Of a DNA stretch of 33,516 bases, positions 27,166 to 33,516 are shown piece after piece (the first letter of the stretch is position 1; each line of letters begins with the position of its first letter). The notes under the pieces are model-generated. The model was not told the DNA's origin. It did not search any database and saw only the letters and a program-made list of their open reading frames with translations. The position numbers were made by a program, and so were the translations under genes. Where the stretch lies: NCBI GenBank assembly GCA_027013165.1, contig JALUXV010000517.1, positions 1-33,516 of the forward strand, written 5' to 3'. This DNA comes from Alteromonadaceae bacterium. GTDB taxonomy: Bacteria; Pseudomonadota; Gammaproteobacteria; Enterobacterales; Alteromonadaceae.

Positions 27166-27191
27166 GATAATAATTATCATTATCGTATAAA
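27153..27191. promoter_or_regulatory. 39-bp perfect palindrome with overlapping Fur boxes
   Basis: Two 19-base arms around a central A at 27172 pair without a mismatch. Within it, GATAATGATAATAATTATC (27160-27178) matches 18 of 19 bases of the Fur consensus, and the symmetric copy on the other strand covers 27166-27184. The site spans the -10 and start of the module 2 receptor promoter, so strong iron-dependent repression is expected. Confidence 0.9.
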
Positions 27192-27213
27192 AATCACTCA
27201 TCAAGGACTCTCA

Positions 27214-29340
27214 ATGCGCCATTCCGCCATCGCGATTGCTATATTTTCTGCGCTTAGCACCGCAATTCCCGCTTATGCCAATAACACAACAACAGAATCT
27301 GACATTGAAATCATCGAAGTAACAGGGCGTGCACAGCAGTTTTATTTAGACAGCAGCACAAGGGTGGGCACAAAAACCGACTCGGACATCATGCTGATTC
27401 CACTGTCGGTGCAAGTACTTACTCACCAGCTTATCGCTGACCAGGCTGCGCGAGATATCACAGACCTATACCGCTCAATCGCAGGTGTCAGTGAATTCAG
27501 CTACTCAGGTATTACGTTCCGAGGTTTTCGCGATGATGCCAACGTCTTTTATGACGGTGTTCGGGGTGACCCTTTCTCAGGTTTCAGCGTGCCGCAATTA
27601 TTTAACGTAGAACGCGTCGAGGTACTCAAAGGACCCGCTGCGGCACTTTATGGCGGTGGTGAACCGGGTGGTATGATCAATTACGTGAGTCGCCAACCCA
27701 CTTTTAACGAACGACGCAATGTCACAGTGACAGGCGGTAACTTTTCGCTGGCTGGCGCCTCTGCCGAGTTTACCGGTGGTATTACAGAATCGGTGGCGTA
27801 TCGATTCGGCGCTTTTTATGAAGCTCAGGATAGTTTTCGCAACAATGCAGATGCTGAAAACATTGAGTTAGCAGGCGGTGCATTGTTTGTACTGGGAGAC
27901 AACACCCAGCTAACTACCAGTTATGACTACATAGTACAAAACCTGGGTGGTAACCGGTTGCGTGGTGTGCCAGTGGACGACAATGGTAACTTTTTGGTGA
28001 GTCGCAGTTACAACGCCAATGAAAAAGTAGATTATCAGGACCTTGAAGCGCTGGTTTTACAAGCTAATTTGCAACACGACTTTAGTGACAACTTTACCTT
28101 CAACGGTACCTTGCGCTATTTGGACAACGAGCGTGAGCAGGCCTATCACGAGTCGCGTAGCTGGGTAGACGTAAATGGTGATGGCGTTGCCAATATCGAC
28201 GACCAGACTATCCGCCGCGAATACCGCAAACAGTACCGTGCGAACGACGAGCTGAGTTTAACCCTTGATTTTGTTTACGACTTTGAAACAGCAGGTATCG
28301 AACACCAGTTCCTGTTTGGCGGTGACTATCATAATGTCGAAACTGACTACGACTACTACCGTGCTCGCTATGAAGCCGACGGCGTAGCAAACTTGAATAT
28401 TTTTACCCTTAACTACGGCGAAACCGATCCGAGTACATACAACCTGACCAATATGAATCGCGATGGGTTAAAACGTGAGCGTGCCAGTTTATATTTACAG
28501 GATAAACTGCAATTTTCACCAGAATGGGCGCTAATGCTGGGTGCCAGACTCGACCATTTTGACGAAGAGAGTATGGATTCCGACACCCAGTATTCAGATA
28601 GTGACATCTCGCCCCGCGCAGGCCTGATCTACACGCCAAGTGCCACAACTACGGTGTATCTGAATATCTCGCAGAGCTTTAACCCGGTTGATCCAGCAGA
28701 TTATGAAAACGCAGGTGCAGAGCCACTGGCCCCAGAAACCGGTGAGCAAGTAGAGCTGGGCATAAAACAAGCATGGCTGAATGGCCGAATAATGACGACG
28801 CTGGCCGTATATCAAATAGACAAAGAAAACCTAGTGATTAATAACCCTGACTACGATGAAGGGGTAAACGACGATGTCGAACCAGCGCTAATCAACTTTG
28901 GTCTGGTTGAAAGCAACGGTGCAGAGTTTACTTTGGTAGGTGACGTAACCGACACCATCAGTGTTACAGCCAACTATGCTTACAACGACACCCTTGTAGC
29001 AAGTGGCAGCACCCGCAACACCTACGATGGTCGTCGTTTTGCTAACTCACCCCGCCATCAGGCTGGCTTGTGGGCTCGTTATGACATTACTGCAATTGAT
29101 TCATCGTTTGCAATGGGCGTAGATTACGTGAGCGAGCAAATCAGCCTTAATGGCCAGCGAGTTAAGCCCTTCACCGTGTTTGATGCCAGCTGGACCACAC
29201 GATGGGATGACCTGCTCCTTAGTGTGAACGTGAAAAACCTGTTCGACAAAGTGTATGCAGTGAGCGGTTTTAGCGAACGCAATGGTCACTTCCCCGGCGA
29301 GCCTCGTGAGGTTGTAGTGCAGCTTAGCTACGACTTCTGA
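27214..29340 (+). CDS. TonB-dependent siderophore receptor (module 2)
   Basis: A 708-residue outer-membrane receptor. The ATG at 27214 is chosen because AAGGA lies nine bases upstream and the protein then begins with a proper signal peptide (MRHSAIAIAIFSALSTAIPAYA). A TonB-box-like IEIIEVTG follows. The plug domain (about 50-165) contains ITFRGFRDDANVFYDGVRGD and VERVEVLKGPAAALYGGGEP, the hallmark of FhuA/FpvA/FoxA-type siderophore receptors. The barrel contains typical motifs such as GARLDHF and SPRAGLIYTPS and ends VVVQLSYDF. The ligand is a ferric siderophore of unknown class. The gene is followed 54 bases later by a PepSY membrane protein gene. Confidence 0.93.
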   Translation: MRHSAIAIAIFSALSTAIPAYANNTTTESDIEIIEVTGRAQQFYLDSSTRVGTKTDSDIMLIPLSVQVLTHQLIADQAARDITDLYRSIAGVSEFSYSGITFRGFRDDANVFYDGVRGDPFSGFSVPQLFNVERVEVLKGPAAALYGGGEPGGMINYVSRQPTFNERRNVTVTGGNFSLAGASAEFTGGITESVAYRFGAFYEAQDSFRNNADAENIELAGGALFVLGDNTQLTTSYDYIVQNLGGNRLRGVPVDDNGNFLVSRSYNANEKVDYQDLEALVLQANLQHDFSDNFTFNGTLRYLDNEREQAYHESRSWVDVNGDGVANIDDQTIRREYRKQYRANDELSLTLDFVYDFETAGIEHQFLFGGDYHNVETDYDYYRARYEADGVANLNIFTLNYGETDPSTYNLTNMNRDGLKRERASLYLQDKLQFSPEWALMLGARLDHFDEESMDSDTQYSDSDISPRAGLIYTPSATTTVYLNISQSFNPVDPADYENAGAEPLAPETGEQVELGIKQAWLNGRIMTTLAVYQIDKENLVINNPDYDEGVNDDVEPALINFGLVESNGAEFTLVGDVTDTISVTANYAYNDTLVASGSTRNTYDGRRFANSPRHQAGLWARYDITAIDSSFAMGVDYVSEQISLNGQRVKPFTVFDASWTTRWDDLLLSVNVKNLFDKVYAVSGFSERNGHFPGEPREVVVQLSYDF

Positions 29341-29394
29341 TGCTTAGCATGCAACAACAGCCTATCTACTGGGCGCCATGAATGTTAGCAGCCA

Positions 29395-30588
29395 ATGAAT
29401 AAACAGACATGGTACAAATGGCACAGCTACGCGGGTTTTCCGCTGGCTGTGTTTTTGTGTTTCATTATGTTCACCGGCACACTGGCAGTGTTGTCACACG
29501 AGCTTGATTGGCTAAGCAACCCCGCAATCCGTGTGCCCGCTTCCAACCAACCGGTAAACTGGCCGGAGTACTATCGAAACGTTTTGAAAGTCGCCAAAGA
29601 CGATCAGATTTATCAACTGTCTGCACCGCTGCATAATAATTTTGCCGCCGAAGCAATTTTGCTCGATAAACACGCACAGCGTTACCGCGTTTACTTTACC
29701 CCCGATACGTTTCAATACACGGGTAGTGGCGCGTGGTTTAACTGGCAAACTATATTACGTCGTCTACATCGCCACCTTATGCTGCCGTTAAATATTGGGT
29801 TAACTATTGTGTCTGTTACGGCCTTTTTATTGTGTTTGTCACTCATTTCTGGGCTAGTGTTGCACCCACAATGGTGGCGAGGCCTATGGCGGTTACCCAG
29901 ACAACAAAACCCACGAGTGTTCTGGGGTGATACACACCGACTTACAGGCTTGTGGAGCAGTTGGTTTCTGGCCATCATGGCCGTAACCGGGCTGTGGTAT
30001 TTTGTAGAGAAATACGGCTTAGCAGCCAGTTATCCGGCAAATGCTGCCGTCAGCTCTGAGGTAGCAAAAGAGACAGCCGTGCGGGTTCACCCCGACGTGT
30101 TCGAACAAGCCATTAACCACGCTAATGCGGCTAGGCCAGACTTGCGGATCACTTCGGTGTTTCTGCCCACCAAACCTGGCCAGCCAATTCGCATTGACGG
30201 CCAAGCTGGTCATATTCTGGTGCGTGACCGGGCAAATAACCTGATAATCGACCCGGTGAGCGGCGCGCTGTTATCAACACGTGAAGGTAACCAATTGTCT
30301 GTTCATGCACGTATTTCCGAGGCCGCGGACCCACTGCATTTTGGGACCTGGGGCGGTTACTGGAGCAAAAGTCTGTACTTTGTTTTCGGTGTAGTACTTA
30401 CTAGCCTGTGTGTCACCGGCACCATTGTGTATGCCCACAGAATTCGCAAATGGCGACGAGGTCTATCGCCGCCTCTACTGTCAGTCATTGGCGCTGGTAT
30501 CGCATCTATGAAAGTTGGAGCGATAGTGTCGTTTGCCCTAATGGTGACAGGTATTGTACTTACCTTTGTTACGCTGGCTGGTCAGTAG
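29395..30588 (+). CDS. PepSY-associated membrane protein (module 2), candidate ferric-siderophore reductase
   Basis: A 397-residue membrane protein. Helix 1 is FPLAVFLCFIMFTGTLAVLS after WYKWHSYAG. A periplasmic part follows, then paired helices around RRLHRHLMLPLNIGLTIV and TAFLLCLSLISGLVLHPQWW. A helix near THRLTGLWSSWFLAIMAVTG precedes a second periplasmic domain. Helices SLYFVFGVVLTSLCVTGTIV and VGAIVSFALMVTGIVLTFV end the protein. Conserved histidines at membrane edges (KWHSY, RRLHRHL, DTHRLTG, DPLHFG) fit haem binding. Family members such as FoxB and PiuB are linked to siderophore iron release at the inner membrane. It is longer than the module 1 protein and clearly not a recent copy of it. 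Confidence 0.87.
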   Translation: MNKQTWYKWHSYAGFPLAVFLCFIMFTGTLAVLSHELDWLSNPAIRVPASNQPVNWPEYYRNVLKVAKDDQIYQLSAPLHNNFAAEAILLDKHAQRYRVYFTPDTFQYTGSGAWFNWQTILRRLHRHLMLPLNIGLTIVSVTAFLLCLSLISGLVLHPQWWRGLWRLPRQQNPRVFWGDTHRLTGLWSSWFLAIMAVTGLWYFVEKYGLAASYPANAAVSSEVAKETAVRVHPDVFEQAINHANAARPDLRITSVFLPTKPGQPIRIDGQAGHILVRDRANNLIIDPVSGALLSTREGNQLSVHARISEAADPLHFGTWGGYWSKSLYFVFGVVLTSLCVTGTIVYAHRIRKWRRGLSPPLLSVIGAGIASMKVGAIVSFALMVTGIVLTFVTLAGQ

Positions 30589-30610
30589 TTTGGGTTTACC
30601 CACGCATTAT

Positions 30611-31486
30611 TTAGCTAATAATAATTCGTTTGTAAGCGAGTAACGAACCGTCTTCGTTTTGTGCCAGGTCAAACTGCGTACTATCGTCGTTACCACTAAA
30701 CACCGTATCGTTACTCAGATGAGTATCCGGCTCGCCCCGAGAACTGTAATCCTCATGAGTGGTACATATTGCGTCAACAAACTCATCCGAAAATGCAAAC
30801 TGAGAAACAACTTCGTCGCTATTGTTATTCTTTACCCGAAAGTGAATGTGAATAACACGACTTGAATACCAGCCTGGGAAGCAGCTGTAAAAATTGACTC
30901 GGCCACTGCTATCTGTCACCGCTATTCCTCTGAACCACTTGGCGTTTAGTGCATTGGAATCATTGCCGGTGCAAAACGAAGAGTTGAAGCCACTGCGGTC
31001 AGAACTATCGTTGGTATCACCCGAATAAATCCCTTCAACATCACAGTGCCAGACTTCGATTTCATATCCGGACAAAGGATTACAGCTTTCATCTACCAAT
31101 TGTAAACACAGCATCATGGGCAATCCGGTTTGCTCTTCGGAGATATCATCACGATATTCACTGTCAAAGTAACATGGCCCTTCAGTTAAAGACTTGGTTA
31201 ATTCAACACTGCACGTGGTGCTATCTTCAAACAAGCTGTCATCGGGGAAATTACTGCTTATTGAAGAAGTACCGCCACTTGCCCAATCGGTAGTTGTAGT
31301 TACTCCACTGTCCACAGGAGAAGAACTACCGGTGGATGAACTACCTGAAGACGATGTGCCAGAGCTGACCACCCCGTTGCTGTCCCCAGAACCGCAACCA
31401 AACAGGCTGATAACTGGTGTCGCCACTACAACCCCAGCTATAGATTTTAAGACTTTTCTGCGAACATTCTGCTCTGATGAATTCAT
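30611..31486 (-). CDS. Tat-exported lipoprotein of the intradiol ring-cleavage dioxygenase family
   Basis: A 291-residue protein. The N terminus has a twin-arginine motif (VRRKVLK, R9-R10), a hydrophobic stretch and a lipobox SLFGC with C31, so it is probably exported folded and lipid-anchored. A serine/threonine/glycine-rich linker (about 32-78) leads to a domain like the protocatechuate 3,4-dioxygenase family: EVWHCDVEGIYSG (146-156), GRVNFYSCFPGWYSSR (195-210) and IHIHFRV. The four non-haem iron ligands are present in the expected order: Y154, Y207, H213 and H215. Many cysteines suggest disulfides or stabilising pairs. It converges with the module 2 PepSY gene 22 bases away. Known members open catechol rings between the two hydroxyls; this protein's substrate is unknown. 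Confidence 0.87.
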   Translation of the reverse strand: MNSSEQNVRRKVLKSIAGVVVATPVISLFGCGSGDSNGVVSSGTSSSGSSSTGSSSPVDSGVTTTTDWASGGTSSISSNFPDDSLFEDSTTCSVELTKSLTEGPCYFDSEYRDDISEEQTGLPMMLCLQLVDESCNPLSGYEIEVWHCDVEGIYSGDTNDSSDRSGFNSSFCTGNDSNALNAKWFRGIAVTDSSGRVNFYSCFPGWYSSRVIHIHFRVKNNNSDEVVSQFAFSDEFVDAICTTHEDYSSRGEPDTHLSNDTVFSGNDDSTQFDLAQNEDGSLLAYKRIIIS

Positions 31487-31642
31487 TTTCGTTACCCCAA
31501 CAATTTCAAACTTTGTTACTCGGCGTGAACCGCGCGAATGGGGTTAAGACGATAGAGCGAATCTACAATTCAGAACTTTACAAGAGATTTACGTTTGTTA
31601 ATCGGAAACGGTCAGCAGGAGACTAACCGCAATCCAATGGAC

Positions 31643-32998
31643 TTACTTTCCTCTGACGTATTCACCGATATAAGGCGTTAGCTTTGATGCCCAAATTTCA
31701 TAACCATCATGCTCTGGGTGCAATAAATCCGGCATGATTTCGCGAGTCAAAATACCGTCCTCTTGCAAAAAAGCACTATTGAAGTTGTCAAACATAATGC
31801 CTCGTTGTTCAGCTAGCGTCTGAAGCAACTGGTTGGTGGCTTCATTATTTTGACGTAAAGCATCATCCGGCGTTTCGCTGCGTGGGAATATTGCCAACAG
31901 CAACACTTTGGTGTCGGGCACCTGAGCTTTAAGCTCATCTAAAATAGCGCCAACCCCATCGCGGATATCTTCTGGTGTATCCAATCTGTGGCCCGTGTTA
32001 TTGGTACCAATCATGATCACGGCCAGTTTTGGTTGAGTGTTGCCCAATGTGCCGTGTTGCAAGCGCCACAACACGTTTTCGGTGCGGTCGCCACCAAAAC
32101 CCAGATTCAACGTATCCACATCAGCAAAGTGCTCTTCCCAAACGGCTTTGCCTTTATCTTCCCAGCCGTGGGTAATGGAATCACCAATCATCAGCAACTC
32201 GGCCGTACCTTTTTCTGCTTGCGCGACTTTGCTTTCATGCCTAGGGAGCCACCAATCGACTGCCCAGTATTCATGCAAGGTATCGGGTGTAGTGGACAGT
32301 TTCTCAGGACAGGCCATATTGGGCTGACCTTCTACCGTGAAACGCACATTGGCAATAGCCAGTTGACCGTTACCACCGGTGCGCAATTCAAAGGGGCGGC
32401 GGATTGCTGTTACATCGGCTTTGTCATCCAGTAAACAGGCCAACGGAATAGACAAATGTTGCCAGCCCTGCCCTTCATGCTCTAACGCCCAATCTCGCAT
32501 CTGGAAGGCTTTGCGGCAATTCACTGAACAATCTACCAGAATATCTGCTGTACCTTTTTGAATAGCATCTACCCGAATGTCCAGTTCCAATGTACCCTGC
32601 ATTAGGTGCTCGGACAGGTCAACCACACCATCGGAAATGTATAAACCAGTATTCCAGTGATTCTGAAACGTCAGTTGCAGCGCATCTTCCTGCACGTCTT
32701 TGTCAAGGGTACGGGCCGTTATGGTCTCATCCTGCAACTGCGTAAAAGTACCGCTTAAGAACTGCTCCTGTTCAAAGTTACGAATATACATGCGCCATGG
32801 CTCAAGAGGACGTCCAACATACAGGTCGATATCCTTTACAACCGGCTGTTCGATACTTTCTGCCTGCTCTGGCAACCCGGCGGCGAAGTCATTGTCTTGC
32901 TGATATGGTGTTGAATTGGAGCCACATCCAGCCAAATACAATGTCGAAAGTGCCACGAGCGTGGTGTTGCGAAAAACAATGCACTGTTTTTTTAGCAT
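31643..32998 (-). CDS. Lipoprotein with a carbohydrate-binding-like domain fused to an SGNH/GDSL hydrolase
   Basis: A 451-residue lipoprotein (lipobox LAGC, C25). Residues about 55-225 form a beta-rich domain (PWRMYIRNF, TARTLDKDVQEDALQLTF, LDIRV, WQHLSIPL) that resembles the galactose-binding-like C-terminal domain of ExoP-type family 3 glycoside hydrolases. Residues 265-451 are an SGNH hydrolase: GDSITHG with nucleophile S274, GFGGDR (block II), GTNNT (N333/N334, block III) and DLLHP with D424 and H427 (block V). SGNH enzymes cleave esters, often acetyl groups on sugars or lipids. A role in removing acetyl groups from glycans at the cell surface is plausible. The ribosome-binding site AAGGA lies 8 bases before the ATG. 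Confidence is high for SGNH, moderate for the first domain. Confidence 0.85.
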   Translation of the reverse strand: MLKKQCIVFRNTTLVALSTLYLAGCGSNSTPYQQDNDFAAGLPEQAESIEQPVVKDIDLYVGRPLEPWRMYIRNFEQEQFLSGTFTQLQDETITARTLDKDVQEDALQLTFQNHWNTGLYISDGVVDLSEHLMQGTLELDIRVDAIQKGTADILVDCSVNCRKAFQMRDWALEHEGQGWQHLSIPLACLLDDKADVTAIRRPFELRTGGNGQLAIANVRFTVEGQPNMACPEKLSTTPDTLHEYWAVDWWLPRHESKVAQAEKGTAELLMIGDSITHGWEDKGKAVWEEHFADVDTLNLGFGGDRTENVLWRLQHGTLGNTQPKLAVIMIGTNNTGHRLDTPEDIRDGVGAILDELKAQVPDTKVLLLAIFPRSETPDDALRQNNEATNQLLQTLAEQRGIMFDNFNSAFLQEDGILTREIMPDLLHPEHDGYEIWASKLTPYIGEYVRGK

Positions 32999-33001
32999 GA
33001 A

Positions 33002-33516
33002 AATAGCTTCCTTATATTATCGCTTTGGTAGTTGTTGCAAATGGTAAAACTGACGCGCTAAACCATTTGTCGCTGCTAAACCACAATCCTTCACCGATGC
33101 CAGATTTGACCGATAACCAACGAAGTACAAGTAGAACCTAAATACTACCCATATTACAAGCTGTAACTATCTAGCTGGTAATAACCCCAGTGCCGCAAAT
33201 TACTATAAGTCAATTGAATTAACTGGGCGGCGTACTCATGGCTAACCTAGCTTGGTGTTTAAGAGTCGAGAGCTGCAACCAAGTTGTACCCTAGGAAAAT
33301 TAAGGTGAGGTCGCTGCCAAACTGATTGAGTGGATCGCGAGGCAGGCCTTTAGCAAAGGTAAGGAAGTGATGTGTGGCGGCAGCCTCTTATTATTTAATG
33401 GGCCAATAATCGCTATTGATCATTTGCTCTATAATTGAATAGGTGAATAGCTTGATAGGGTCGTTCACTAGCGAGATAGGTACGTTTATAGATTTTCTAT
33501 CCTTGCTTGTACATCC
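33002..33516. other. Gene-poor end of the window
   Basis: About 515 bases without a recognised gene, RNA or clear repeat. The first part must hold the promoter of the SGNH lipoprotein gene on the minus strand; a GATAAT is seen there but no convincing -35. A 45-codon open frame without a good start (33304-33438, plus strand) encodes a helical stretch containing KLIEWIARQAFSKGKEV. It could be a remnant of a longer gene or chance. Confidence 0.4.

Noticed and set aside
27136-27213. An upstream TTG start for the module 2 receptor
   Set aside because: The TTG coincides with the -35 element and the extra 26 codons run through the Fur palindrome; ATG at 27214 gives a proper signal peptide and ribosome-binding site.
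31487-31642. A Fur box in front of the intradiol dioxygenase gene
   Set aside because: I searched both strands of this gap and saw no 19-base match; the AACAA/TTGTT repeat is too short and of the wrong sequence.
1-33516. CRISPR arrays, insertion sequences, integrases, tRNA or rRNA genes
   Set aside because: No evenly spaced direct repeats, transposase motifs, cloverleaf-like sequences or rRNA stretches were seen on either strand.

Overview
The window looks like a chromosomal segment of a marine gammaproteobacterium, most likely an Alteromonas-like member of the Alteromonadales. This rests on protein character, moderate base composition judged by eye, and gene order. OmpR-EnvZ, PckA, HslO-HslR and a complete gspC-N type II secretion operon lie together, echoing the ompR-envZ-pckA-hslO-hslR cluster of enterobacteria and the hslO-hslR-gsp linkage of related marine genera. 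I see no phage, transposase, CRISPR array, tRNA or rRNA gene.

Layout: (1) 1-627 is the 3' end of a DUF2855-family gene and a possible terminator. (2) 680-2737 is ompR-envZ. (3) 2804-6507 is an accessory group: an AraC-type regulator with a seven-helix membrane half, an exported amidohydrolase, and a convergent MFS transporter. (4) 6731-10066 on the minus strand is hslR, hslO and pckA, with a strong terminator after pckA and a HexR-like operator before it. (5) 10195-21478 is a tightly packed type II secretion operon, gspC to gspN. Most of its genes overlap by 1 to 11 bases or sit within a few bases of each other. (6) 21670-30588 is an iron locus. A two-component system has a Fur-like box over its promoter, and two divergent modules each pair a TonB-dependent receptor with a PepSY membrane protein. 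One of these modules is headed by a 39-bp perfect palindrome carrying overlapping Fur boxes. (7) 30611-32998 on the minus strand holds a Tat-exported lipoprotein of the intradiol dioxygenase fold and a lipoprotein that joins a carbohydrate-binding-like domain to an SGNH hydrolase. (8) 33002-33516 has no recognisable gene.

How the parts fit together: the iron locus has outer-membrane receptors and inner-membrane PepSY proteins of the type linked to reducing ferric siderophores. It has no ABC transporter or periplasmic binding protein, which suggests that iron is reduced in the periplasm and the siderophore stays there. The neighbouring exported intradiol dioxygenase keeps all four iron-ligand positions of the family. 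Such enzymes open catechol rings, so one testable idea is that it breaks down catechol-type siderophores or other catechols in the cell envelope. That link is inference from position, and its gene has no visible Fur box. The type II secretion operon is complete except for the prepilin peptidase, which is normally encoded elsewhere.
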